This document shows positions 30,640-40,668 of a DNA stretch of 64,000 nucleotides, piece by piece. The stretch is from Gammaproteobacteria bacterium (GTDB lineage Bacteria > Pseudomonadota > Gammaproteobacteria > Steroidobacterales > Woeseiaceae). The DNA is taken from contig JAACFB010000005.1 in the NCBI GenBank assembly GCA_009937615.1, positions 39,263 to 103,262 of the forward strand, given 5' to 3'. Position 1 is the stretch's first letter, and each line of letters begins with the position of its first letter. The position numbers were made by a program, and so were the translations under genes. The notes under the pieces were generated by a model. That model saw only the letters and a list, made by a program, of their open reading frames with translations, was not told the origin of the DNA and did no database searches.

Positions 30640-32265
30640 ATCTCGTCGACGTTTGACATCTCTGCGCGTCGCCTTTCGGGCAGCGTTGTTGCGCTGCTGT
30701 CGGTCATATTGTGGCTCTTTCCAGCGGAACGGTCTGAAGCACTGACGGCAGATCAGGCCTTTGCTGACGGTAACCGCCTGTTTCGCGATGATCTGTACTG
30801 GGCCGCATTGTTACGCTATCGGCAGGCTGGCGAAGCCGGTATGGACACGCCTTTGCTTTATTACAATGCGGGTGTCACACACTATCGTGCCAAGCAGCAC
30901 GTCCGCGCGCGCGCATCGCTGCTGAGGGCCGCGCAATCCCCGAGCCTGCGCGTACTCGCACAGTACAACCTGGGCCTCAACGCCTACGCAGCCGGTGACC
31001 CCGACGAGGCGCTGGACTGGTTCCGCCAGGCCCGCGACCAGGAGGAAAGACCTGATATACGCCGGCTGGCGATCATCGCAATATCGCGCTTGCAGTCCCG
31101 CCGCGAGGAATCGGACGCGTTGCTCGCCCATAGCGAGAACCGAGAAACCGACAAACCGATTGCCAATTTTGATTTTCGCGCTCGAATCGGCTTCGGCAGT
31201 GATGAAAATGTCTTTCGAACGCCGAGCCAGCCGTACGTGGACTTCTCCGATCCGGAATTCCCGATCGTTGTTCCCGAGGTCGAGTCGGGTCTATTCACGC
31301 CGATCGACCTGGACCTGAAGTACACGATCAACAGTCTTAAGTTCGAATCGTTCTATGCCGGCTATCGCCTGGCGGGGCGTTATTACCAGGACAAAGGACT
31401 CGATAACGCCAATGAGTTCAGTCATGAGGCGCGATTTGGCAACGAGTATCATCGCGAGGACAACGATCGTGAGCGACGCATTCATAGCGCATTTACGTTC
31501 GCCCAGCACGATGAAACGTACTTCGACCCGGATGATGGCACGGCTCGCTCGAACGACGGCGAGGCGATCGATGACCGCATGAATTACGTCCGTTACGGGC
31601 CACAGATCGAATTCCTGCAGTCTTATGCCAGGCTGTCGTTCGGGCTGCGTCTGAAAGGCCAGCTCTGGAATTACGAGAAAACCGGCGCGGTCCCCGAGTA
31701 CGACCACGAATATCTGGTCGCCGGCGCCAGCGTTCAGTACCGGTTTGACCCCACATTGTTGCTGGGCGTTACCCTCGACAAATACAGCCGCCGGTACGGC
31801 GACCGCCCGGCTTTCAATCTCGATGGTGAGCAGCTGATTACGAACCCGGCGCTGCGCTACGACTACCTCGAAGCCGGCCTGACGATGCGGCAGCGGATCA
31901 CCGATTCACTGTGGCTGGGCTTCAACTACGTGCGCACCGAGCGTACCGATCGATATGTCGGCTACAACGACTATAGCCGGAATCAATACGGTATCGACCT
32001 GCGCTGGCGCCTCACCCGGAGCTTCCGGGTCGAATTCAGCGGCTACCTGCGAAATTACAGCTACCCGAACGCGTTTGCTTTTCACAATCCTCTCGCCGGC
32101 GGCAAGACCCTGGAGACCTCCGGTGGCAGTCTGCTCGCAACCTATCGAGTCAACCGGAACCTGAGCTTCATTGCCGAAGCCGAGCTGCGCGACTCTTTGT
32201 CCAACGATGCGCGAATCAACTATGACCGCGCACAGTTCTCACTGGGCGTCAGCTGGCAGCGATAG
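30640..32265 (+). CDS. TPR-containing outer-membrane beta-barrel protein (hypothetical)
   Basis: ORF listed from TTG 30709. The signal peptide (ARRLSGSVVALLSVILWLFPAERSEA) extends upstream, so the start is probably near 30640. TPR-like YNAGVTHYRAKQHVRARASLLRA; beta-strand-rich C-terminus ending FSLGVSWQR. Confidence 0.7.
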   Translation: MSSTFDISARRLSGSVVALLSVILWLFPAERSEALTADQAFADGNRLFRDDLYWAALLRYRQAGEAGMDTPLLYYNAGVTHYRAKQHVRARASLLRAAQSPSLRVLAQYNLGLNAYAAGDPDEALDWFRQARDQEERPDIRRLAIIAISRLQSRREESDALLAHSENRETDKPIANFDFRARIGFGSDENVFRTPSQPYVDFSDPEFPIVVPEVESGLFTPIDLDLKYTINSLKFESFYAGYRLAGRYYQDKGLDNANEFSHEARFGNEYHREDNDRERRIHSAFTFAQHDETYFDPDDGTARSNDGEAIDDRMNYVRYGPQIEFLQSYARLSFGLRLKGQLWNYEKTGAVPEYDHEYLVAGASVQYRFDPTLLLGVTLDKYSRRYGDRPAFNLDGEQLITNPALRYDYLEAGLTMRQRITDSLWLGFNYVRTERTDRYVGYNDYSRNQYGIDLRWRLTRSFRVEFSGYLRNYSYPNAFAFHNPLAGGKTLETSGGSLLATYRVNRNLSFIAEAELRDSLSNDARINYDRAQFSLGVSWQR

Positions 32266-32268
32266 CCT

Positions 32269-32285
32269 CCGCCGCTGAGCGGCGG
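32269..32285. other. GC-rich hairpin downstream of the OMP gene
   Basis: CCGCCGC-TGA-GCGGCGG; no U-tract follows. Confidence 0.35.
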
Positions 32286-32387
32286 CCAGACATTCGTCGA
32301 GAACGGTCCTGCCCGTTACTTTCCGCCGGTGCGCTTGTCGATCTCTGCTAGAATTCCGCGCTTCCCGTTAGCGACCCAAGCCACTCG

Positions 32388-34547
32388 ATGGACGTCACCC
32401 CGATTCTGGAATCACTGAATGACGCGCAGCGTCAGGCCGTAACCGCGTCTGCCGAACCAACGCTGGTGATCGCAGGTGCCGGCAGCGGCAAGACCCGCGT
32501 GCTCGTCCATCGTGCCGCATGGCTGATCGACGTCGAAGGCGTTTCGCCCCAGGGGTTGCTCGCCGTAACCTTTACCAACAAGGCCGCTGCGGAAATGCGC
32601 GGGCGTATCGAGGCGCTGCTCGGCATGCCGGTCAATCACCTATGGATTGGCACGTTTCACGGTCTCGCGCACAGGCTTCTGCGCCGTCACTGGCGCGAGG
32701 CGGGCCTGCCGCAAAGCTTCCAGATCATCGACTCGGATGACCAGCTGCGCCTGATCAAGCGCCTGCTGAAAAACCTCGAGATCGACGACAGCCGCTGGGT
32801 ACCGAGAGAAATCCAGTATTTCATCAACGCCCAGAAAGATGAGGGCCTGCGGCCGGCCCACCTTGTCGACGAGGGTGATCCGAATCGTCGCCAGATGATC
32901 GCGCTTTACGGCGCTTACGAAGAAGTTTGTGACCGGGGCGGGCTTGTCGATTTCGCCGAGCTCCTGCTGCGCGCCCACGAATTATGGCGGGACAACGACG
33001 AGTTGCTGGCTCACTATCAGCGGCGTTTCTCGCATCTGCTCGTCGACGAGTTCCAGGACACGAACGCGATTCAGTACGCCTGGCTGCGCTTGCTGGCCGG
33101 CAAGGAGGGGGTCCCTTTTGTCGTGGGCGATGACGACCAGTCGATCTACCGCTGGCGCGGCGCCCGCGTCGAGCACATTCACCAGTTCCAGAAAGACTTC
33201 CCGGGCACGGCGGTTGTAAAGCTCGAACAGAACTACCGCTCGACCGGTACGATTCTCAAAGCGGCCAACGCCGTCATCGCCAATAACAACTCCCGCCTCG
33301 GCAAGAATTTATGGACGGACGGCGCCGAGGGCGAAGCGATAAAAGTCTACGCCGCCTACAACGAGCGCGACGAAGCGGATTTCGTCATCGGCAGGCTCCG
33401 CGACTGGATCGACCAGGGTAACCTGCGCGCCGACGCCGCGATCCTGTACCGGTCGAATGCCCAGTCTCGCGTTCTCGAGGAAGGCCTGATCAACGCCCGT
33501 ATACCATACCGGGTCTACGGCGGGCTGCGGTTTTTCGAACGCGCCGAGATCAAGGATGCACTCGCCTACCTGCGCCTGATCGCCAACCGTGACGACGACA
33601 CGTCTTTCGAGCGCATCGTCAATCGCCCGACGCGCGGCATCGGCGCGCGCACCGTTGAATTGATGCGCAGCTACGCGCGCGCCAACAGCTGCACCCTGTG
33701 GCGCGCAGCCGGTGCCATAGCAAGCGACGAACTGAACGCGCGCGCAGCGAACGCCGTGCTGGCATTTCTCAATCTCGTCGAACGACTGGCGCGTGAGGTT
33801 GCCAACCTTGACCTGCCCGAACAGATCGATCACGTCATTCATGGCAGCGGCCTCGTTGATTTTTTCAAGAAAGACAAGGGCGAGAAAGGCGAAACACGCG
33901 TGGAAAACCTGCTGGAGCTCGTCAGTGCCGGCAGAAGCTTTGAGCCGGACCCTGCGGCAGAGATGCTGCCGCTGGACGAATTTCTGGCGCATGCGGCTCT
34001 CGAGGCAGGCGAAGGTCAGGCCGACGCCTGGGAGGACTGTGTCCAGCTGATGACGATGCATTCGGCGAAGGGACTGGAATTCCCGCTCGTTTTCATGAGC
34101 GGCATGGAGGATGGCCTGTTCCCGCATCAGCGTTCGATTGCCGACCCCAATGGACTCGAGGAAGAACGCCGGCTTTGTTATGTCGGCATTACCCGGGCCA
34201 AGCAAACGCTTTACGTCACCTATGCCGAGCAGCGGCGGCTGCACGGCATGGATAACTTCTCTCAGCCCTCACGATTCATTTCAGAAATTCCGCAGGACTT
34301 CGTCGAAGAGGTGCGGCCGCGCGTCAAGGTATCAAGGCCACTGCATGCGCCGCGCCACAGCATGGCCTCTTCGGCTGGAGACGAACTCGGCATAAGGCTC
34401 GGACAGCGCGTGCGTCACGGCAAGTTCGGCGACGGCGTTATCCTGAATTGCGAAGGGCAGGGCGCGCATGCACGCGTCGAAGTGAATTTCGAGACCGCCG
34501 GCACAAAATGGCTCGTTCTGAGCTATGCGAATCTCGATCTCATGTAA
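32388..34547 (+). CDS. uvrD: DNA helicase II (UvrD/Rep family)
   Basis: LNDAQRQAVTASAEPTLVIAGAGSGKTRVLVHRAAWL, GDDDQSIYRWRGARVEHI, QLMTMHSAKGLEFPLVFMSGMEDGLFPHQRS. Confidence 0.95.
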   Translation: MDVTPILESLNDAQRQAVTASAEPTLVIAGAGSGKTRVLVHRAAWLIDVEGVSPQGLLAVTFTNKAAAEMRGRIEALLGMPVNHLWIGTFHGLAHRLLRRHWREAGLPQSFQIIDSDDQLRLIKRLLKNLEIDDSRWVPREIQYFINAQKDEGLRPAHLVDEGDPNRRQMIALYGAYEEVCDRGGLVDFAELLLRAHELWRDNDELLAHYQRRFSHLLVDEFQDTNAIQYAWLRLLAGKEGVPFVVGDDDQSIYRWRGARVEHIHQFQKDFPGTAVVKLEQNYRSTGTILKAANAVIANNNSRLGKNLWTDGAEGEAIKVYAAYNERDEADFVIGRLRDWIDQGNLRADAAILYRSNAQSRVLEEGLINARIPYRVYGGLRFFERAEIKDALAYLRLIANRDDDTSFERIVNRPTRGIGARTVELMRSYARANSCTLWRAAGAIASDELNARAANAVLAFLNLVERLAREVANLDLPEQIDHVIHGSGLVDFFKKDKGEKGETRVENLLELVSAGRSFEPDPAAEMLPLDEFLAHAALEAGEGQADAWEDCVQLMTMHSAKGLEFPLVFMSGMEDGLFPHQRSIADPNGLEEERRLCYVGITRAKQTLYVTYAEQRRLHGMDNFSQPSRFISEIPQDFVEEVRPRVKVSRPLHAPRHSMASSAGDELGIRLGQRVRHGKFGDGVILNCEGQGAHARVEVNFETAGTKWLVLSYANLDLM

Positions 34548-34596
34548 ACTACGGTCCTGAGGCAGCATCACACGCTGCTCGGATAAATCAAGAACA

Positions 34597-35973
34597 ATGA
34601 AAATTCTTATTCTCGGCGCAGGTCAGGTTGGTTCATCGGCCGCTTATCACCTCTCGCGCGAAGAGGCGAACGAGGTCACGGTCGTTGACGTCCGGCCCGA
34701 TGTTCTGCGTGACCTGCAGGATCGTCTCGACATCCGCACGGTCGTCGGTCACGCCGCCTACCCTGATGTCCTGCGGCGCGCCGGCGCCAATGATGCGGAC
34801 ATCGTCGTCGCTTTGACCGACACCGACGAAACCAACATGATCGCGTGCCAGGTCGCCTATACGATGTTCCATACGCCGACCAAGATCGCGCGCATACGTT
34901 CCGCCGACTACATGACGAACACCAGTCTGTTCAACCAGGGCGCGATCCCGATCGACGTCCGTATCAGTCCGGAACAGCTGGTCTGCGAATATGTCGAGCA
35001 GCTGATTCTCTACCCCGGTGCTTCGCAGGTGCTCGGTTTCGCGAACGGGCGTGTACGCCTCGTCGGCGTGAAGGCGGACCGTGACGGTCTTCTTGTGGGT
35101 CAGCAGATCGCGACCCTCAAGGAACACATTCCCAATACCGAGGCCCGCATTGCCGCCATCTATCGCGAAGGCAAGGCGATGCTGCCTGACGGCGACACGG
35201 TCATACAGGAAAATGACGAAGTATTCTTCATTGCCGATCGCAAGGACATTCGCGTCTTTATGAGCGAGATGCGAAGCCTCGAGGAACCGGTGCGCCGCGT
35301 GGTTATCGCCGGCGGCGGCAATATCGGGGTGCGGCTCGCGCTTGCGCTCGAGCAGACAAACCAGGTCAAGATCATCGAGCGTGACGGTAAGCGAGCGAGG
35401 CATATCTCGGAACAGCTGAACAAGGCCATCGTCCTCGTTGGCGACGCGGCGGACGAGGAATTGCTGCTCGAAGAGAATATCGACAGCGTTGACGTGTTCT
35501 GTGGCTTGACGAATTCCGAAGAGGCCAACATTCTGAGTTCCATGCTGGCGAAACGGCTGGGGGCGCATAAGGTCATGGCGCTGATCAATCGCGCCTCCTA
35601 CGTGGATCTCGTCGAGGCCGGCAGTATCGACATCGCGATCTCGCCCCAGCAGGTCACGATCGGCTCGCTGTTGGCCCACGTGCGGCGCGGCGACGTCGTC
35701 AAGGTTCACTCGCTCCGGCGTGGCGCCGCGGAAGCCATCGAAGCGATCGCCCACGGCAGCAAAGAGGATTCGGAGGTGGTCGGTCGTTCGATCGAGGAGA
35801 TCAAGCTACCCAAAGGCGCCGCTATTGTCGCGGTCGTGCGTGACGACCAGGTCATCATTGCGCATCACGACACGGTCATTGAAAGCGACGACCACGTCAT
35901 ACTTTTCCTTACGGACCGGCGGAAAATCGAGAGCCTGGAGAAGCTGTTCCAGGTCGGCGTCTCTTTCGTCTGA
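34597..35973 (+). CDS. trkA: Trk system potassium transporter TrkA
   Basis: MKILILGAGQVGSSAAYHLSREEANEVTVVD; two RCK/TrkA-N + TrkA-C halves; followed by trkH. Confidence 0.96.
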   Translation: MKILILGAGQVGSSAAYHLSREEANEVTVVDVRPDVLRDLQDRLDIRTVVGHAAYPDVLRRAGANDADIVVALTDTDETNMIACQVAYTMFHTPTKIARIRSADYMTNTSLFNQGAIPIDVRISPEQLVCEYVEQLILYPGASQVLGFANGRVRLVGVKADRDGLLVGQQIATLKEHIPNTEARIAAIYREGKAMLPDGDTVIQENDEVFFIADRKDIRVFMSEMRSLEEPVRRVVIAGGGNIGVRLALALEQTNQVKIIERDGKRARHISEQLNKAIVLVGDAADEELLLEENIDSVDVFCGLTNSEEANILSSMLAKRLGAHKVMALINRASYVDLVEAGSIDIAISPQQVTIGSLLAHVRRGDVVKVHSLRRGAAEAIEAIAHGSKEDSEVVGRSIEEIKLPKGAAIVAVVRDDQVIIAHHDTVIESDDHVILFLTDRRKIESLEKLFQVGVSFV

Positions 35974-35988
35974 CCACGACATCGGCCG

Positions 35989-37440
35989 ATGAACTGGACG
36001 GTAGTACAACGAATTCTCGGGCTGCTGCTGATGATGTTCAGCCTGACAATGCTGCCGCCGGCCCTGATCAGCCTGTTATTCGATGAGCAATCCTGGCTGC
36101 CGTTTATCGAGGGTTTCGGCCTGACCCTGCTCGCAGGTCTGGTCTTATGGCTGCCTGTGCACCGGTCACGCAAGGACCTGCGGCTTCGCGACGGATTTGT
36201 CGTCGTCGCCGCCTTCTGGACCGTCCTCGGTACGTTCGGCGCCGCGCCACTGTATTTTTCCCCCGACCTGTCCATGTCGCTCACAGACGCCGTCTTTGAA
36301 TCGATTTCCGGGCTGACGACGACCGGGGCAACCGTCATGACCGGTCTCGACGATCTGCCGAAGTCGATCCTGTACTACCGGCAGCAGCTGCAGTGGCTCG
36401 GCGGCATGGGCATCATCGTTTTGGCCGTGGCCGTACTCCCCATGCTCGGCGTGGGCGGCATGCAGCTGTATAGGGCGGAGACGCCGGGTCCCGTCAAGGA
36501 CACCAAGCTGACGCCCCGAATCACCGAGACCGCCAAAGCGCTCTGGTACGTCTACCTGGCATTTACCCTTACCTGTGCGATCAGCTACATGGCGGCCGGG
36601 ATGAACTGGTTCGACGCGTTGTGCCACGCTTTTTCGACCGTTGCCATCGGTGGCTTTTCGACACATGACTTAAGCATCGGATACTTTGACAGCACGGCGA
36701 TCGAGCTGGTCGCGATCATTTTCATGTTCATCGCCGGCATCAACTTTTCACTGCACTTTTTCGCCTGGCGTTACATATCGATCAAGCATTATTCGCAGGA
36801 TCCCGAATTTCGCGGCTACACCGTCATCCTGATCGCGCTATCGATTCTCGTGATATTCGGTCTCCTGCAGCAGGGCAGTTACGATACGGCCGGCGACGCG
36901 GTCCTCAATGGCCTGTTCCAGGCTGTCTCGATCGCAACGACAACGGGTTTTACGACGGCCGATTACGCCGCGTGGCCGGCTGCCCTGCCGGTGCTGTTGA
37001 TCTTCGCCAGCTTCATCGGTGGCTGCGCCGGATCCACAGCGGGGGGTATCAAGGTCGTGCGCTGGCTGCTGATCTACAAGCAGGGCGTGCGCGAAATCGT
37101 CAGGCTCGTTCACCCGAGCGCCGAGATTCCGGTCAAGCTCGGCAAAAAGGCGGTGCAGTATCGAGTCGTCGATGCGGTCTGGGGCTTCTTTTCCGTTTAT
37201 GTCGTCGTGTTCAGCGCGATGCTTGTTGCGATGATGGCCACCGGCCTTGACCAGGTAACGGCTTTTTCCGCCGTGGCAGCGACACTGAACAATCTGGGCC
37301 CGGGTCTCGGCGAGGTTTCCTCGGGCTTCATGACCCTGTCCGATACGGCAAAGTGGATCGCTGTGGCCGGCATGCTGCTCGGCCGCCTCGAGATCTTCAC
37401 CTTGCTCGTCCTGATTACGCCGACGTTCTGGCGTCACTAG
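35989..37440 (+). CDS. trkH: Trk potassium transporter membrane subunit TrkH/TrkG
   Basis: ESISGLTTTGATVMTGLDDLPKSILYYRQQLQWLGGMGIIVLAVAVLPMLGVGGMQLYRAETPGP; four P-loop-like regions. Confidence 0.96.
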   Translation: MNWTVVQRILGLLLMMFSLTMLPPALISLLFDEQSWLPFIEGFGLTLLAGLVLWLPVHRSRKDLRLRDGFVVVAAFWTVLGTFGAAPLYFSPDLSMSLTDAVFESISGLTTTGATVMTGLDDLPKSILYYRQQLQWLGGMGIIVLAVAVLPMLGVGGMQLYRAETPGPVKDTKLTPRITETAKALWYVYLAFTLTCAISYMAAGMNWFDALCHAFSTVAIGGFSTHDLSIGYFDSTAIELVAIIFMFIAGINFSLHFFAWRYISIKHYSQDPEFRGYTVILIALSILVIFGLLQQGSYDTAGDAVLNGLFQAVSIATTTGFTTADYAAWPAALPVLLIFASFIGGCAGSTAGGIKVVRWLLIYKQGVREIVRLVHPSAEIPVKLGKKAVQYRVVDAVWGFFSVYVVVFSAMLVAMMATGLDQVTAFSAVAATLNNLGPGLGEVSSGFMTLSDTAKWIAVAGMLLGRLEIFTLLVLITPTFWRH

Positions 37441-37450
37441 GAAGACCGCG

Positions 37451-37975
37451 TTGCGCGACGCCGAGTCTCTAAGCTCTACTGCGAACACGCTCGATCGAGT
37501 TAGCAGCGTCATGGGCAGATTCACCGCCTGGCTGACGCTGGTTATGGTCGTCGTCACATTCGTCATCGTCATAATGCGCTACGTATTCGACGCCGGCCTG
37601 ATTTGGCTGCAGGAATCGGTGATCTGGATGCACGCGGCAGTATTCATGATCGGCGCTGCCTATACGTTACTCCACGAGGATCACGTTCGCGTCGACATCT
37701 TCTATCGTGACATGAGCGATGCTCACCGCGCCTGGGTCAACTTGATCGGGGTGCTGATTTTCCTGTTCCCGCTATGCGGCTACCTTGCCTATGCGTCCTT
37801 CGACTTTGCGGCCGTGTCCTGGTCGATTCGGGAGTCATCCCGGGAGTCGGGCGGCCTGCCTTATCCGTTGATCCCGATTCTCAAGTCGATCGTCGTTCTC
37901 ATGCCCGTAGCCGTGGCTCTTCAGGGTGTATCGCTGATACTCCGCTCGATTGCGAAGCTTCGCAGAGGCTCGTGA
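37451..37975 (+). CDS. TRAP transporter small permease (DctQ-like)
   Basis: Four predicted TMs; FDAGLIWLQESVIWMHAAVFMIGAAYTLLHEDHVRVDIFY. Confidence 0.9.
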   Translation: MRDAESLSSTANTLDRVSSVMGRFTAWLTLVMVVVTFVIVIMRYVFDAGLIWLQESVIWMHAAVFMIGAAYTLLHEDHVRVDIFYRDMSDAHRAWVNLIGVLIFLFPLCGYLAYASFDFAAVSWSIRESSRESGGLPYPLIPILKSIVVLMPVAVALQGVSLILRSIAKLRRGS

Positions 37976-39348
37976 TGGAGTGGGTCGCCCTGGTCCTTTT
38001 CCTCTCGGTCATTGTCATCCTGTTGGCCGGGTTTCCGGTCGCGTTCACGCTTGGTGGCACCGCGCTGATTTTTGCGGGGCTTGGCGTGCTGTCCGGAACG
38101 TTCAACGACGCGTTACTCTCGGGCCTGCCGAACCGTATCTTCGGCATCATGTCCAATGAAACGCTGGTCGCCGTGCCGCTGTTCGTATTCATGGGCGTCA
38201 CGCTCGAGCGGGCGCGTATCGCTGAAGAATTGCTTGATACGCTGAGCTCGCTGTTCGGCTCGTTACGCGGCGGTCTCGGCATCTCGGTCACGCTCGTCGG
38301 CATGCTGCTGGCCGCAAGCACGGGCATCGTCGGCGCGACGGTCGTGACGATGGGTCTGTTGTCGCTGCCGACCATGTTGCGACGCGGGTACTCGGCGGAA
38401 ATAGCGACCGGCACAATCTGCGCCTCGGGCACGCTTGGGCAGGTCATCCCGCCGTCGATCATTCTCGTGATGCTCGGCGACGTCATGACTTCGGCGTACC
38501 AGCAGGCACAGCTCGACATGGGCGTGTTTTCGCCAAAAACCGTGTCCGTCGGCGACCTGTTCGCGGGCGCGCTGCTTCCCGGGTTGTTGCTGGTCCTGCT
38601 CTACGTCCTGTACATCATCTTTGTCGCTTTTTTCCGGCCAGCGGTCATGCCCGCGTACGACCGCGGCGAGGCGGACCAGGTGACCATTGTCAAGGTGTTG
38701 CGTGCACTGACGCCTCCGCTGGCATTGATATTTGCCGTTCTCGGCTCGATCCTGGCCGGGCTTGCGACTCCAACCGAGGCTGCCGGTGTCGGCGCGATGG
38801 GCGCGATCTTTCTTGCGATCCTGCGGCGGGAAATGCGTCTCGACCGGCTGCAGGAAGTCATGCAGAGCACGCTGAAGATCAGCAGCATGGTTTTCCTCAT
38901 CCTGATCGGTGCGTCGGTCTTCTCGCTGGTCTTTCGCGGTTATGGTGGTGACGACGCCGTGCGCGCAGTTCTCGAGTCGTTGCCGGGCGGTGTCGTCGGC
39001 GCCGTCGTGGCTGTCATGCTCGTGATGTTCCTGCTCGGTTTCGTGCTCGATTTTATCGAGATCACATTTGTCGTCGTGCCGATTGTCGGCCCGGTTCTTC
39101 TTGCGATGGGCCTGGATCCCGTTTGGCTGGGCATCATGATCGCCATTAACCTGCAAACATCGTTTCTGACGCCGCCGTTCGGATTCGCTTTGTTCTATCT
39201 GCGAGGGGTCGCACCGCCAGAGGTGTCGACAGCGCAGATCTATCGCGGCGTAATTCCGTTCGTCGCCATACAGCTCGGCACGCTGGCGCTGCTCGCACTG
39301 TTCCCGGATATCGTCACCTGGCTCCCGAACCGCATCTACGGCGGCTGA
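37975..39348 (+). CDS. TRAP transporter large permease (DctM-like)
   Basis: ATG at 37975 overlapping the dctQ stop; VAVPLFVFMGVTLERA, GTICASGTLGQVIPPSIILVMLGD, PTEAAGVGAMGAIFLA. Confidence 0.94.
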   Translation: MEWVALVLFLSVIVILLAGFPVAFTLGGTALIFAGLGVLSGTFNDALLSGLPNRIFGIMSNETLVAVPLFVFMGVTLERARIAEELLDTLSSLFGSLRGGLGISVTLVGMLLAASTGIVGATVVTMGLLSLPTMLRRGYSAEIATGTICASGTLGQVIPPSIILVMLGDVMTSAYQQAQLDMGVFSPKTVSVGDLFAGALLPGLLLVLLYVLYIIFVAFFRPAVMPAYDRGEADQVTIVKVLRALTPPLALIFAVLGSILAGLATPTEAAGVGAMGAIFLAILRREMRLDRLQEVMQSTLKISSMVFLILIGASVFSLVFRGYGGDDAVRAVLESLPGGVVGAVVAVMLVMFLLGFVLDFIEITFVVVPIVGPVLLAMGLDPVWLGIMIAINLQTSFLTPPFGFALFYLRGVAPPEVSTAQIYRGVIPFVAIQLGTLALLALFPDIVTWLPNRIYGG

Positions 39349-39357
39349 TCATCGCGA

Positions 39358-40455
39358 TCAATCGCGTGTTTCGAGATACGCCTGTTCGGTCACGCGCTGA
39401 TTGGCGCGCGAGATTTCGAGAAATGCGTAGTACGATTCCTCAATTCTTGCCGTCAGTGGATCACCCTCGGACATTTCGGCGACAACTTCACGCGTGATCG
39501 ATTCGAGCAGGTCGAGAACTTCCGGCGGAAATGGTCGTATCTCGACATTGGGATCATTGATCAGCTGCTGCAGGGCGCGCGCATTGCCGTGGGTGTACTC
39601 GGCCATCATGTCCGTCGTAATTGCCTGGCAACTCGTCTCGACAATCGCCTGCAGGTCCGCCGGCAGTAATTTCCAGGCTTCGCGATTGATGATCGTCTCG
39701 AGGCCCGGGCCGGGTTCGTGCCAGCCAGGGTAGTAATAATAGCGCGCCGTTTTGTGCAGCCCGAATGCCACATCGTTGTAAGCACCAACCCATTCAGCCG
39801 CATCGATGACGCCAGTCTGAATCGAAGTGAACGTCTCCGCGCCTGCCATGGCCACTGCCGTGCCACCTGCGCGGCGCAACACCTCGCCACCGAGTCCCGG
39901 GATGCGCATCTTGAGACCCTTGAGATCGTCGACCGTGTTGATTTCCTTGTTGAACCAGCCGCCCATCTGCACACCCGTATTGCCGCAAGGTATCGGCACG
40001 AGGTTGAACGGTGCATACAGCTCGCGCCACAGCTCGAGACCACCCCCGTAGTAAAGCCAGCCGTTCAACTCGAGATGATTCATTCCGAAGGGGATCGTCG
40101 TGAAATACTGCGCGGCTTCGACTTTGCCTTTGTGGTAGTAAGAAGCGTCGTGTCCCATTTCGACCGTACCGCGGCTGACCGCATCGAAGACCTCGAAGGC
40201 CGGCACGAGCTCTCCACCTCCATAGACCTTGATCTTCAGCCTGCCACCTGATGACGCGTCGATCCGCGCCGCCAGGTTTTCGACGCCCATTCCCATGCCC
40301 GGATACTTGGGAGGCCAGGACGTAACGCATGACCACTCGAACCGCTCATCTCCCGCCGCAGCAACGCTGTCACAATCGCCCGGTTCCGAGCTGCACGCCG
40401 CTACACCAGCCGCCGCCGCGAGCCCACCAACAAACTGCCGTCTCTTCATTCGCAT
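39358..40455 (-). CDS. TRAP transporter substrate-binding protein (DctP-like), Tat signal with lipobox-like motif
   Basis: MRMKRRQFVGGLAAAAGVAACSSEPG; WPPKYPGMGMGVENLAARIDASSGGRLKIKVYGGGELVPAFEVFDAVSRGTVEMGH. Confidence 0.92.
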   Translation of the reverse strand: MRMKRRQFVGGLAAAAGVAACSSEPGDCDSVAAAGDERFEWSCVTSWPPKYPGMGMGVENLAARIDASSGGRLKIKVYGGGELVPAFEVFDAVSRGTVEMGHDASYYHKGKVEAAQYFTTIPFGMNHLELNGWLYYGGGLELWRELYAPFNLVPIPCGNTGVQMGGWFNKEINTVDDLKGLKMRIPGLGGEVLRRAGGTAVAMAGAETFTSIQTGVIDAAEWVGAYNDVAFGLHKTARYYYYPGWHEPGPGLETIINREAWKLLPADLQAIVETSCQAITTDMMAEYTHGNARALQQLINDPNVEIRPFPPEVLDLLESITREVVAEMSEGDPLTARIEESYYAFLEISRANQRVTEQAYLETRD

Positions 40456-40668
40456 TCCACAAGGCCTTGCACGAGTCGCCAGTCTATTGGCTATGGACGG
40501 CGAAGCCAATGCGCAGGTGCTTCGGTGACGGATCTTTCATAAAACCCACCCGTGATTCCTTTCATGCCGATAATAAACATGATATTCCCACTTTTATTAA
40601 ATAATTATCTTGGTGGGAATTTTAAGTTGTTTTTTGGAAATTTCATTAGCATCGTGTCTATTTTTGGT

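Noticed and set aside
33309-34244. 311-aa minus-strand ORF antisense to uvrD
   Set aside because: Shadow ORF; uvrD helicase motifs on the plus strand explain this region.
34633-35754. 373-aa minus-strand ORF antisense to trkA
   Set aside because: Mirror-frame ORF of the strongly conserved trkA gene; no recognisable domain.
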